64,000 nt of DNA from Bacteroidota bacterium (GTDB lineage: Bacteria; Bacteroidota; Bacteroidia; Chitinophagales; Chitinophagaceae). The stretch is taken from NCBI GenBank assembly GCA_018268085.1, contig JAFDXE010000025.1, forward strand, positions 1-64,000, written 5' to 3'. The notes below the pieces were generated by a model. It saw only the letters and a list, made by a program, of their open reading frames with translations. It did no database searches and had not been told where the DNA came from. Position numbers and translations under genes: made by a program. Positions 16,100-24,271 of this stretch are shown piece after piece; within the stretch, counting starts at the first letter, position 1; each line of letters begins with the position of its first letter.

Positions 16100-17848
16100 A
16101 TGGAAAGTAAAAACATATTCAGCGAAGGAGGCATTATCCTCACAATTATTCTGATCCTGATTCCCGTGATTGTGGCATCAATTATCGTGATTGCAAAGGC
16201 CTATGCAACCATAAACCTTTATTTCAAAAGAAAGGAATTAGAGAAGTTCAATAATTATATAAAAGAATTAACTCCTGAAGAAATAGCGAAACTAGAGCAA
16301 AGAAAAAGGGAACTTGAATTTTCACTTTCAAATAAAGAATTGTCGGGTGAAACAAACCCTGTTGATGGTAAAGGATTGATCGAAAATATCAGCCCTGCAG
16401 ACAGTATTCGTTTTGTTCAACAAAAGAAAAAAGGTCAACCCCGACCCAATATTGAACCCGAATTAACCAAGCTTATCCTGTGGTACCTGGGCTGTTCTGT
16501 TTTTTGGTTATTGTTCGGCACAACGGTTGGTGAATATCTCGGAATTAAATTCGTTGCCCCTGATGCTGACCATTTAAGCTGGTTGAGTTTTGGCAGGCTC
16601 AGACCTGTTCATACGAACGCTGTTTTTTGGGGATGGGCGTCGTTGGCTATGATAGGTTTGGCATATTATGTTATTCCGAGAGTAAGTAATGTTCCCATCG
16701 CAAACATCAAAACAGGGTATCGTTCACTTGTTTTAATCAATGCTTCGGTTATTATCGGGAGCATTTGCTTAATGGCAGGTATCAACAACGGTGGCGGGGA
16801 ATACAGAGAATATATTTTTCCTGTAATGGCATTGTTTGGTACAGGTGTAATCATATCTCTGATAAATTTTATTAAAACCATTTCAAAAAGAACTACAAGG
16901 GAAATTTATGTTTCTAACTGGTATATTATTTCAGCAATGATGTTTTTGCTGGTTATTGCATTGGTAGCCTACATTCCGAATTGGCAAAATGGTTTAGGTG
17001 AAACCATTGTGCAGGGCTACTATATGCACCAGGGCGTAGGGATGTGGTTTATGCTCTTCAATCTTGGGTTGATGTACTACTTCTTACCACAACAATTAAA
17101 CAAACCAATTTATTCTTACAGCTTGGGGATTCTGGCCTTTTGGGCACAAATTATCTTTTATACACTCATCGGAACTCACCATTTTATTTTCAGCGCTATT
17201 CCATGGTGGTTACAAACAGTAGCTATTGTAGGAAGTGTGGGAATGGTGATACCTGTGGTTGCCGGAACTACAAATTTCCTGCTGACTTTTAAAGGCTCCT
17301 GGAATAAATTATCTGGCAGTTACACTCTTCCTTTTTATCTGATTGGTATTGTATTTTACTTTACCGGCTCATTGCAAGGAACAGCAGAAGCGTTTCGTTT
17401 CACCAACCTGATCTGGCATTTCACCGATTTTACGGTAGCACATTCCCATTTAACTATGTATGGTATTATCTCATTTATGCTATGGGGTTTTATATACACT
17501 ATCGTTCCACGATTAACAGGAAAAGAACCACCGCAAATTACCGTTGGCGCACATTTTTGGCTGGCATTAATCGGATTGCTGTTTTACACTTTTCCGTTAA
17601 TGTATGGTTCAACTTTAAGAGGTTTGATGTGGATAGACGGAAAACCTTTTATTGAAAGTGTGCAACTGATGTTTCCCTTTTGGTTGTGGCGGGCTATTGG
17701 CGGCACTTTAATGTGGTTTTCGCACATTTTGTTTGCCTATAATTTTTACGTAATGGTAAAAAGAAAAGTAGAAATAATAATTCCAACATCGGCCATAGAA
17801 ATTTTAAAAGCTAAGAAAGAATTGGAAAATCAAACAACAACGAACTAA
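16100..17848 (+). CDS. ccoN: cbb3-type cytochrome c oxidase subunit I-like protein
   Basis: Protein of 582 residues: an N-terminal membrane helix and charged linker (about 1-115) precede a 12-helix haem-copper core. Ligands can be placed: H171 (RPVHTNAV) and H448 (low-spin haem), H450 (high-spin haem; both in VAHSHLTMYG), and Cu-B ligands H310 (YYMHQGVG), H360 and H361 (GTHHF). Tyr354, six residues before the His pair, sits where the catalytic Tyr of cbb3 oxidases lies; this favours an oxidase over a NorB-type NO reductase. The N-terminal extension is longer than in classical CcoN. It is followed after 10 nt by its cytochrome subunit and is probably controlled by the Rrf2 protein. Confidence 0.85.
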   Translation: MESKNIFSEGGIILTIILILIPVIVASIIVIAKAYATINLYFKRKELEKFNNYIKELTPEEIAKLEQRKRELEFSLSNKELSGETNPVDGKGLIENISPADSIRFVQQKKKGQPRPNIEPELTKLILWYLGCSVFWLLFGTTVGEYLGIKFVAPDADHLSWLSFGRLRPVHTNAVFWGWASLAMIGLAYYVIPRVSNVPIANIKTGYRSLVLINASVIIGSICLMAGINNGGGEYREYIFPVMALFGTGVIISLINFIKTISKRTTREIYVSNWYIISAMMFLLVIALVAYIPNWQNGLGETIVQGYYMHQGVGMWFMLFNLGLMYYFLPQQLNKPIYSYSLGILAFWAQIIFYTLIGTHHFIFSAIPWWLQTVAIVGSVGMVIPVVAGTTNFLLTFKGSWNKLSGSYTLPFYLIGIVFYFTGSLQGTAEAFRFTNLIWHFTDFTVAHSHLTMYGIISFMLWGFIYTIVPRLTGKEPPQITVGAHFWLALIGLLFYTFPLMYGSTLRGLMWIDGKPFIESVQLMFPFWLWRAIGGTLMWFSHILFAYNFYVMVKRKVEIIIPTSAIEILKAKKELENQTTTN

Positions 17849-17858
17849 CATTTACGCA

Positions 17859-18869
17859 ATGGAATTTTTTGATAATCATAAAAAATTATTCGGTACGGCA
17901 TTAGGACTATTTGTGGGCCTGACAATTGTAGTCGCCATAATTCCTGCTATAGAAAATCAGAAGAATAATGCTCCATTGCCAAACGCAATGCCATTGAGCG
18001 CAGAAGCATTTGCAGGAAAACAAATTTTTATCGCCAACGGTTGTGTGGCATGCCATACGCAACAAGTTAGAAATGTGGAAATGGATAAAGTGTGGGGCAG
18101 CAGACCCGGAATTGCTGCAGACTATGCAGGTATAACAAGAACCGATTTTTGGCGAAATACTGCTACACTCATGGGGACAGAAAGAACAGGGCCCGATTTA
18201 ACAAACATAGGTACAAGGCAACCAAGTTCAGCATGGAATTTATTGCACTTGTATCAACCGAGGGCCGTTGTAGATAAATCAATCATGCCTGCCTATCCCT
18301 GGCTTTTTGAAATAAAAAATGAAGTTGGAAAAGGGGAGGTTGAAGTCATCGTTCCTGATGCATTTCGAAAAGGTATCAATGGAAAAATTGTTGCTAAAAA
18401 AGAGGCCCTGAATTTAGTTGCCTATTTGCAAAGTTTAAAGCAGACACCTCTGCCCGACGGAAAAATGCCAATGGATTTTCTTTACAAAAAAGAAGAAAAA
18501 GCAATTACAAAAACAGGCGGCAGTATTGCTAAATTGCCCGATGGTCAACAACTCTATACACAAAACTGTGCAGGTTGCCACCAACCCAATGGTGAAGGTT
18601 TAAAAGGTGCTTTCCCACCATTAAAAGGCAGCCCGATTGTTTTAGGAAACGATCTTGAATTCTATGTAAATATTATCATGCGTGGCTATGATGCAAGACC
18701 TGAATATGCCGTAATGAATGCCGTAGGGATGGATAATAACCTAACACCTGAAGAAGTAACCGCTATTATCAATCACGAAAAAACAAGTTGGGGAAACAAT
18801 GCAGAAAAAGTATCGGTGGAAGAAGTAAAAAAGATAATAGATTTCATAAAACAAACTGCTAAAAAATAA
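17859..18869 (+). CDS. CcoO-CcoP-like fused dihaem cytochrome c
   Basis: Protein of 336 residues with one N-terminal membrane anchor (about 12-30). The first half is CcoO-like: CVACH (C62, C65, H66), VWGSRPGIAADYAGI, RTGPDLTNIG, and the likely axial Met in SIMPAYPW (M143). The second half is a separate class I cytochrome c: CAGCH (C237, C240, H241) with GPL-type FPPLKGSP and a possible axial M291. Separate CcoO and CcoP subunits are thus replaced by one polypeptide. It would pass electrons from a c-type donor to the ccoN product in the periplasm. Confidence 0.85.
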   Translation: MEFFDNHKKLFGTALGLFVGLTIVVAIIPAIENQKNNAPLPNAMPLSAEAFAGKQIFIANGCVACHTQQVRNVEMDKVWGSRPGIAADYAGITRTDFWRNTATLMGTERTGPDLTNIGTRQPSSAWNLLHLYQPRAVVDKSIMPAYPWLFEIKNEVGKGEVEVIVPDAFRKGINGKIVAKKEALNLVAYLQSLKQTPLPDGKMPMDFLYKKEEKAITKTGGSIAKLPDGQQLYTQNCAGCHQPNGEGLKGAFPPLKGSPIVLGNDLEFYVNIIMRGYDARPEYAVMNAVGMDNNLTPEEVTAIINHEKTSWGNNAEKVSVEEVKKIIDFIKQTAKK

Positions 18870-18930
18870 AGCAATGAAAATACAAGCGAGTCAGTTGCAA
18901 GCGTAACAGGACATTCAAAATTATCCAATC

Positions 18931-19701
18931 ATGAATAATTATTTAACAGTATCAGAAGCACTTAATGCACTCTTTAAGAGAGGATACCTACTTGATTTTG
19001 CATTATTAAACGATGAAGATTGCATTTATTGCCATAATCAAAATCACAGGCTTAACGCGGAAGACTTTGAAATTGACGAGGTATATCGTTTTGAAGGCGA
19101 CACAGACCCCGGTGACGAAATGATAGTATTCGCCATTTCGTCAAATAAGCACAACATTAAAGGTACACTGTTGAATGCTTTTGGTATTTATGCTGATTCC
19201 GATAATTCGAACCTTATTGAAAAATTAAAGTACAAAGCAACCGAAGATATAAAACCAATAAAGCGGGCAAATGAGCTAATTCAATTAAGCAGGGCACATC
19301 ATCATACACTATTACTTGCATGGAAAATAAAAACCGGCCTTGCAAAAAATATTGAACCCGAAAGAATTGGCAAATATGTTAAGTGGTTTTTTGAGCATCA
19401 TCTATTACCTCACTTCGAAACTGAGGAGAAATACATTTTCCCTCTATTGGGTGAACTCAATAATCACAAAACAATGGCTATTGAACAGCACGAGCAGGTA
19501 AAGGATATTATTATGAATCGATTAAGAGATAAAGACAATCTTACTTTACTTCACAACTTAATAACTGAAAATGTTCGATTCGAGGAAAGAATACTTTTTA
19601 AAGAAATTCAAAATAAATGTGATTTTAAACCGAATCGGGAGGTCGTTAGTTTGAGCACAGAAAAATTCTGTGACAATGAAAATGATCCTTTCTGGAAATG
19701 A
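18931..19701 (+). CDS. Fusion of a small Bacteroidota domain with a hemerythrin (HHE) domain
   Basis: Protein of 256 residues. Residues 1-95 form a compact domain (LNALFKRGYLLDFAL, EDFEIDEVYRFEG, GTLLNAFGIYAD) that I know as a stand-alone small protein of Bacteroidota, often misnamed phosphoribosylpyrophosphate synthetase. Residues 110-235 are a four-helix hemerythrin domain: SRAHHHTLLLAWKI, FFEHHLLPHFETEEKYIF, EQHEQ and RFEERILF provide the His/Glu/Asp di-iron ligands. Hemerythrin-type di-iron proteins (YtfE/RIC, ScdA) serve in NO or oxygen sensing and Fe-S repair. It overlaps the NDH-2 gene by 4 bp (ATGA), so the two are translationally coupled. Confidence 0.82.
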   Translation: MNNYLTVSEALNALFKRGYLLDFALLNDEDCIYCHNQNHRLNAEDFEIDEVYRFEGDTDPGDEMIVFAISSNKHNIKGTLLNAFGIYADSDNSNLIEKLKYKATEDIKPIKRANELIQLSRAHHHTLLLAWKIKTGLAKNIEPERIGKYVKWFFEHHLLPHFETEEKYIFPLLGELNNHKTMAIEQHEQVKDIIMNRLRDKDNLTLLHNLITENVRFEERILFKEIQNKCDFKPNREVVSLSTEKFCDNENDPFWK

Positions 19702-20963
19702 AAAAGAAACTCATCATAATAGGTGCGGGGTTTGCAGGAATTGAACTTGCAAAAAAAGCAGATAAAAATTATTTTGATGTTGTTTTAATTGACAAAATTA
19801 ATCATCATCAATTTCAACCGTTATTTTATCAGGTAGCCACTTCGCAAATTGAACCATCAAGTATTTCGTTTCCGCTTCGTTTCATATTCAAAGGAGATAA
19901 AAGTGTACAAATAAGATTAGCTGAGGTAATTAATATTCACCCAACAGAAAACAGAATATCAACTACCATTGGTGACTTGTCTTATGATTATTTGGTTATT
20001 GCTTCAGGCTGTACAACAAATTTTTTTAATAATAAAGCAATCGAAAAAAACGCATTTACCCTTAAATCAACTTATGATGCCATAGCAATAAGAAACCATA
20101 TTATTACTGTATTTGAAAAAATTATTACGGCTGATACTAAAAGTAAAGAATCATTGCTAAATCTTGTGATCGTTGGTGCCGGGCCTACTGGCGTAGAATT
20201 AGCAGGGGCCTTTGCAGAGATAAAAAATTACATACTGCCAAAAGATTATCCTGGAATTGACTTCTCAAAATTCAGTATTTATTTAATAGAAGGCAGTAAA
20301 AGAACTTTATCGGCAATGAGTACCAAGGCAAGTGAGACATCTTTAAAATATTTAGACAAGCTTGGTGTTCAGGTAATAACTGAAACATTCGTTAAGGATT
20401 ATGACGGAGTAAAAGCAACATTATCCAATGGTAAGGCCATACCAACATCAACATTAATCTGGGCAGCAGGTATAAAAGGAAATCAAATTGAAGGGCTGGA
20501 TGAAAATATATGGCTTGCCAATAGCAGAATACAAGTAAACCGACAAAATAGGGTGAAAGGTTACAATAACATATTTGCAGTTGGTGACATTGCTTATATG
20601 ACGACACCGAAATATCCAAAAGGACATCCGCAGGTCGCAAATGTTGCTATCAATCAGGCAAAGCTTCTTAGTTTAAATCTTAAAAATATTCTCTTAAACA
20701 GAACTCAAAAGGATTATGAGTATAAAGACCTTGGGGCAATGGCTACGGTAGGACGAAACAAAGCAGTTGTAGATTTACCATTTATTAAATTTAAAGGGTA
20801 TATAGCCTGGTTGATTTGGATGTTTCTTCATCTTATGCTAATCCTTACCGTTAGGAACAAAATGATAATATTTATTAATTGGGCCTGGTCTTATATGACA
20901 AAGAACAGCTCACTAAGACTAATTCTAAAACCTAACAAATATGACAAAAGCGTCAATAGCTAA
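19698..20963 (+). CDS. ndh: Type II NADH:quinone oxidoreductase (NDH-2)
   Basis: Protein of 421 residues with two Rossmann motifs: IIIGAGFAGIELAKK (FAD, residues 6-20) and LVIVGAGPTGVELAGAF (NADH, about 155-171). The segments HHQFQPLFYQVATSQ, LIWAAGIKG and FAVGDIAYM, and a hydrophobic C-terminus (AWLIWMFLHLMLILTV), are typical for membrane-attached NDH-2. It oxidises NADH and feeds electrons to quinone without pumping protons. It overlaps the hemerythrin gene upstream and the small membrane-protein gene downstream, so it belongs to this regulon. Confidence 0.93.
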   Translation: MKKKLIIIGAGFAGIELAKKADKNYFDVVLIDKINHHQFQPLFYQVATSQIEPSSISFPLRFIFKGDKSVQIRLAEVINIHPTENRISTTIGDLSYDYLVIASGCTTNFFNNKAIEKNAFTLKSTYDAIAIRNHIITVFEKIITADTKSKESLLNLVIVGAGPTGVELAGAFAEIKNYILPKDYPGIDFSKFSIYLIEGSKRTLSAMSTKASETSLKYLDKLGVQVITETFVKDYDGVKATLSNGKAIPTSTLIWAAGIKGNQIEGLDENIWLANSRIQVNRQNRVKGYNNIFAVGDIAYMTTPKYPKGHPQVANVAINQAKLLSLNLKNILLNRTQKDYEYKDLGAMATVGRNKAVVDLPFIKFKGYIAWLIWMFLHLMLILTVRNKMIIFINWAWSYMTKNSSLRLILKPNKYDKSVNS

Positions 20964-21327
20964 CAAGGAATTGCTAAAAGCGGGGATGACGGGTTTCTAT
21001 GAGCATGTAGTGCATATCCGAAGTTTAGTATTTCAAATTAACCGTAGTGCTGAAAAGCCCCGTCTTCGACAATACAAAACCCGTTTTATTTTATTGTTTG
21101 TGTTGTTGGCACAAACGGTTTCTGCTTGTCCTGTTTGCGAAAAACAGCAACCTGGAATTACACGAGGTTTAACGCACGGTGCCGGACCCCAAAGTAATTG
21201 GGATTGGGTAATTATTGCCGTTATTACAGTAATCACTGTATTGACTTTCATTTTATCGCTGAAATATTTAATCAAACCGAAAGAAAAAAATACCAGCCAC
21301 ATTAAATGTTTAATCTTAAATAGTTAA
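20941..21327 (+). CDS. Small membrane protein with CPVC motif
   Basis: Up to 128 residues from the ATG at 20941, which overlaps the NDH-2 end by 23 bp. The native part probably begins near residue 45: a signal-like stretch (FILLFVLLAQTVSA) runs into CPVCEKQQPGITRGLTHGAGP, then one membrane segment (VIIAVITVITVLTFIL). I know similar short proteins beside haem-copper oxidases in Bacteroidota. The first 45 residues look unlike coding sequence of this family, so the true start may be a non-ATG codon near 21080. A role in oxidase assembly is only a guess. Confidence 0.6.
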   Translation: MTKASIANKELLKAGMTGFYEHVVHIRSLVFQINRSAEKPRLRQYKTRFILLFVLLAQTVSACPVCEKQQPGITRGLTHGAGPQSNWDWVIIAVITVITVLTFILSLKYLIKPKEKNTSHIKCLILNS

Positions 21328-21331
21328 TAAG

Positions 21332-21736
21332 ATGAATGAAGATAAAAGCAAGGTAATATTGTTTGTAGATGACGATTTGCTGCCCATTGCAGAAATGTAT
21401 GCGCCTGTGCAATTTGAGTTGGACACACGAAAACTGACCGATGGCGAACACATATTGAAATTAGTCAGCAAATCGCCAACAGGTAGAGAAGGCATCAGGA
21501 AAATAAAATTTATTGTGAGAAACGGGCCAGCCATTGCTGTGGAAGGATTATCGGAAAATGCCGTGGTGGACGGCACTATTCCATTAATGATAAACGCTTA
21601 TGACAAAGGCAACCAAAAGAAATTTATTATAGAAGGAAGCGAAACACCTCAAAGCATACCAAACTGGTTGTGGATTTTATTGATAGCTTTTTTTGGTTGG
21701 GCAGCTTATTACATGATTACAAACTATAATCTCTGA
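21332..21736 (+). CDS. Tail-anchored small protein with Ig-like domain
   Basis: Protein of 134 residues. Residues 1-100 look like a beta-sandwich (FELDTRKLTDGEHILKLVS, GREGIRKIKFIVRNG, VVDGTIPLMINAY), followed by one C-terminal membrane segment (WLWILLIAFFGWAAYYMI). Its place, 4 nt after the CPVC protein and 2 nt before the truncated hemoglobin gene, marks it as part of the respiratory operon. No enzymatic motif is visible. Confidence 0.6.
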   Translation: MNEDKSKVILFVDDDLLPIAEMYAPVQFELDTRKLTDGEHILKLVSKSPTGREGIRKIKFIVRNGPAIAVEGLSENAVVDGTIPLMINAYDKGNQKKFIIEGSETPQSIPNWLWILLIAFFGWAAYYMITNYNL

Positions 21737-21738
21737 AA

Positions 21739-22137
21739 ATGCAACAAATAAAAAACGACATAACAACCTTAGATGATATAAAAATATTGGTGGACAGCTT
21801 TTACGGAAAAGTTCGTGAAGATGATTTGTTGGCACAAATATTTAACGAAAGAATTCAAGACCGTTGGACAGCGCATTTAGAAAAGATGTATCGTTTTTGG
21901 CAAACGGTTTTGTTGGAAGAACACACTTATTACGGCAGTCCGTTTTTACCTCATGCAAAACTGCCTGTTGAAGGAGAACATTTTGAACGATGGTTAAAGT
22001 TGTTTGACGAAACGGTGAACACATTATTTGAAGGCGAAAAAGCTACAAGAGCCAAATGGCAAGGAGAAAGAATGGCAGAATTGTTCCTTTCCAAAATAAA
22101 TTATTACAGAAATAATTCTTCAACTCCTTTGTTATGA
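21739..22137 (+). CDS. Group III truncated hemoglobin
   Basis: Protein of 132 residues with the group III features: DIKILVDSFYGKVREDDLL at the N-terminus, WTAHLEKMYRFWQTVLL (B/E region with aromatic distal residues), PFLPHAKLP, and the proximal-side segment GEHFERWLKLFDETV with the likely haem-binding His. Such globins occur near Rrf2/NsrR regulons and are thought to act on NO or oxygen at low levels. It is cytoplasmic and co-transcribed with the oxidase cluster. Confidence 0.92.
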   Translation: MQQIKNDITTLDDIKILVDSFYGKVREDDLLAQIFNERIQDRWTAHLEKMYRFWQTVLLEEHTYYGSPFLPHAKLPVEGEHFERWLKLFDETVNTLFEGEKATRAKWQGERMAELFLSKINYYRNNSSTPLL

Positions 22138-22352
22138 CAATAGTAAAAATGCCCATAGCATTCATGGCAATTTTATTCTGGATAGGGGATGTTTGTGCCT
22201 CCGGCTTTATGGAAGTTGGGCTTTAATTTCATGATTTGGGAATCGGAAGATTAGTTTTTAATGCCCTCCACAAGTTGGAATGGGAATTTTGCCGTTGCTG
22301 TTATCGGTAATATTCTGTTTCCCAAAGCAATTGAACTGGAAAAATTTATTTT
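22134..22352 (+). pseudogene. Decayed small membrane-protein gene
   Basis: An ATG overlapping the globin stop opens a hydrophobic stretch (IAFMAILFWIGDVCASGFM) that stops at once. Coding-like fragments continue in other frames: GFNFMIWE, then FNALHKLEWEF and a hydrophobic stretch up to the next gene. The mix of frames suggests a short membrane-protein gene broken by indels. This reading rests on composition only. Confidence 0.35.
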
Positions 22353-22712
22353 ATGAATCGCATAAAAATAAAACGGATATATGAAAAAGCGGAAGAAGAT
22401 GACGGATACAGGATGTTCGTGGACAGGCTTTGGGCAAGGGGACTGACAAAAGAAAAAGCAGCGATAGACGAGTGGAATAAAATCATTGCGCCTTCGGGTG
22501 AGCTTAGAACATGGTTCGGACATAAACCCGAAAAGTTTAAACAGTTTTCTCAATTATATACTGCCGAACTGAAAAGTAAGCCGGAGGAACTGAAACGAAT
22601 AAATTCTATTGCAAAAAAACAAAATCTCACATTGCTTTATGCTGCCAGGAACGAAAAGATAAATCACGCCATTGTATTGCTTGATGTGCTCCATCAGCAC
22701 CATGAACAATAA
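22353..22712 (+). CDS. DUF488 family protein (YeaO-like)
   Basis: Protein of 119 residues matching the DUF488 pattern: IKIKRIYEKAEEDDGYRMFVDRLWARG, then IDEWNKIIAPSGELRTWFGH, and the C-terminal LTLLYAARNEKINHAIVL. The family is small, cytoplasmic and of unknown chemistry. It is often found near hemerythrin or globin genes, as here. Its last codons overlap the ATG of the broken hemerythrin gene at 22702. Confidence 0.88.
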   Translation: MNRIKIKRIYEKAEEDDGYRMFVDRLWARGLTKEKAAIDEWNKIIAPSGELRTWFGHKPEKFKQFSQLYTAELKSKPEELKRINSIAKKQNLTLLYAARNEKINHAIVLLDVLHQHHEQ

Positions 22713-23000
22713 ACCGATAAAATGTAACACGGCTTTACAGCCATTTCGCCGTGAGCATCATCACGGATTGCAGCATTGCTGGAACTCCGGGAAATTAAAC
22801 GTTTTGTACTGTTGGAAATGGAATTATATAAAAATCTGGATGCATTAGAAGAAATTCTTGACAGCCATATCCGGTTTGAAGGACGAATGCTATTCAACGA
22901 AATCCAGTCTGTTACTACAAACGAACAATTACAACAAATGCAATTCTGCTATGCTGATATAAAGTTTGCCGACAACCTGGCAAATGTGCTATGGGAATAA
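22702..23000 (+). pseudogene. Hemerythrin (HHE) gene inactivated by internal deletion
   Basis: From the ATG at 22702 the N-terminus MNNKPIKCNTALQPF, REHHHGLQHCW is that of a hemerythrin-domain protein (compare SRAHHHTLLLAWKI in the gene at 18931). After about 30 codons the match is lost. The C-terminal helix resumes in another frame at about 22776 (ILDSHIRFEGRMLFNEIQ), equivalent to RFEERILFKEIQNK. About half the domain is missing and the frame is shifted. The C-terminal frame still overlaps the ferredoxin start. Confidence 0.75.
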
Positions 23001-23323
23001 TGAAAAACAAATTAAGTTTTACGGTTATCGACAACAACTCACGACAAGTTATAGAAACTTATGTTGGAGAATACAGAAATTTAATGTTACTGTTAAAAGA
23101 TAAAATGTATCTGGAATACTTTGGCGAATGTGGAGGAATGGGAAGATGTGCAACCTGTGTTATAAAAATTAAAGGGTTGTCTGGCAATTCAATTAACAAA
23201 GAAAGAAACGAACCTGTAACACTTTCCAAAATGGGACATAAAGATGAAAACATTCGCCTGTCGTGCCAGCTATTAGTTACCAAAGATTTGAACGGAACAG
23301 TAATTGAAATAACTGAATTGTAA
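22991..23323 (+). CDS. 2Fe-2S ferredoxin
   Basis: Protein of 110 residues from the ATG at 22991 (a second ATG lies at 23000). The plant-type cluster motif is C47-x5-C53-x2-C56 (GECGGMGRCATC) with the fourth ligand C92 (RLSCQLL). It is a cytoplasmic one-electron carrier, perhaps serving a reductase for the globin or di-iron proteins of the same cluster. It is the last gene before a repeat-end remnant and the toxin-antitoxin cassette. Confidence 0.9.
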   Translation: MGIMKNKLSFTVIDNNSRQVIETYVGEYRNLMLLLKDKMYLEYFGECGGMGRCATCVIKIKGLSGNSINKERNEPVTLSKMGHKDENIRLSCQLLVTKDLNGTVIEITEL

Positions 23324-23335
23324 AAAGTAGCGACA

Positions 23336-23371
23336 CACAAGCGTAAGCACATTTGTTAACTGAAATTTTGC
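23336..23371 (+). repeat. Right-end remnant of an attC-like repeat
   Basis: ACACAAGCGTAAGCAC followed by GTTAACTGAAA resembles the repeat end GCAAGCGTCGGAC-GTTAGC. The right arm (23355-23371) is complementary to 23994-24010 after the toxin gene in 12 of 17 positions, all five mismatches being transitions. Confidence 0.5.
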
Positions 23372-23453
23372 ATTGCCATTTTCGTCAAGAAAATAGCTGT
23401 GAGAAAAGCTTGCATTGATTACCAAAAATTGGTAACTTTAGTTAAAATATTTT

Positions 23454-23705
23454 ATGGGACGTAATACATCAGTTGCACTTGGCGACCATTTTGAAAATTT
23501 TGTTGACAAGAAAGTCTCAACTGGAAGGTTTAAAAATGCCAGTGAGGTAATTCGTGCTGGTCTTAGACTTTTGGAAGAAGAGGAGAATAAGGTGATAGCA
23601 TTACGAAAAGCTCTGGATGAAGGCATAAAAAGTGGAATTGTTAAGAATTTTGATCCAAAGAAACATTTGGAGAAATTAAAATCTGCCAGAAAGAGAAATG
23701 GGTAA
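23454..23705 (+). CDS. parD: ParD-like antitoxin
   Basis: Protein of 83 residues with the ribbon-helix-helix start (NTSVALGDHFENFVDKKVSTGRFKNASEVIRAGLRLLEEEE) of the CC2985/ParD family and an acidic/basic C-terminal tail that would wrap the toxin. It binds its own promoter and neutralises the partner encoded by the next gene, which it overlaps by 8 bp. The pair lies between repeat-type ends, as toxin-antitoxin modules often do in chromosomal integrons. Confidence 0.9.
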   Translation: MGRNTSVALGDHFENFVDKKVSTGRFKNASEVIRAGLRLLEEEENKVIALRKALDEGIKSGIVKNFDPKKHLEKLKSARKRNG

Positions 23706-23997
23706 TTATTTATTATCAAATAAGGCTGTAGACGATCTTTCTGATATTTGGAATTATACATTCGATGAGTGGTCAGAAGCTCAAGCTGACAAGTATTATA
23801 ATTTATTGATTGGATGTTGTAAGGATTTAGCAAACCAAAAAATTATTGGAAGAAATTATCAGGAAGTAAATAAAGATATTTTTGGCTGTCGTATTGGTCA
23901 ACACATAATATTTTATCGAAGTTATCAAACTGAAACAATTGAGATTGTAAGGATACTTCATAGCATGATGGATTTAAAACTTAGGTTATTGGAATAA
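23698..23997 (+). CDS. parE: ParE/RelE-superfamily toxin
   Basis: Protein of 99 residues with the ParE pattern: YLLSNKAVDDLSDIWNYTFDEWSEAQADKYY at the N-terminus, then GRNYQEVNKDIFGCRIGQHIIFYR and a C-terminal IEIVRILHSMMDLKLRL. ParE toxins inhibit DNA gyrase. The gene overlaps the antitoxin gene and ends 4 bp before the arm of the next repeat. Confidence 0.9.
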   Translation: MGNYLLSNKAVDDLSDIWNYTFDEWSEAQADKYYNLLIGCCKDLANQKIIGRNYQEVNKDIFGCRIGQHIIFYRSYQTETIEIVRILHSMMDLKLRLLE

Positions 23998-24000
23998 AAC

Positions 24001-24240
24001 TTCAGCCAACAAAGCGTTTACCACAAGTGGGGGAGGGACAATCAATCTTCAACAGCGTTAACTTAATCATCTTCAGTTAATCAGCTTGACTTAGTACTAA
24101 ATCGCCGCAGCATTTTGTTACGCTTTTAGTGTTGCGGCTTGCATTGTGGTGTTATAAAAATTTCGTTTCTTTAATGTGTTGATAGCTGGACAGGCGAAAT
24201 ATTAATTCCCTGCATGTAGTAAACGCCCGACGGCATACAT
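24001..24240 (+). repeat. Long attC-like repeat, copy 11
   Basis: Left arm CTTCAGCCAAC then AAAGCGTTTACCACAAGTGGG. Stem GCCGCAGCA/TGTTGCGGC around TTTTGTTACGCTTTTAG; flanking ACTAAA/TTTAGT also pair. It has AAATTTCGTTTCTTTA without the palindromic unit. The right end is altered (AAACGCCCGACGGCATAC), with GTT lost. Confidence 0.8.
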
Positions 24241-24271
24241 ACATAACAACAATTACCGCAAAAAGAAAATT

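Noticed and set aside
16100..17848. Identification as a cNOR/qNOR nitric oxide reductase
   Set aside because: The neighbours suggest NO chemistry, but the Tyr six residues before the Cu-B His pair (Y354) and the CcoO-type partner fit a cbb3 oxidase better.
20950..21010. Possible further repeat left end (AATAGCTAACAAGGAATTG)
   Set aside because: Only GCTAACAA matches; no stem, loop or right end follows, and it overlaps the NDH-2 gene end.
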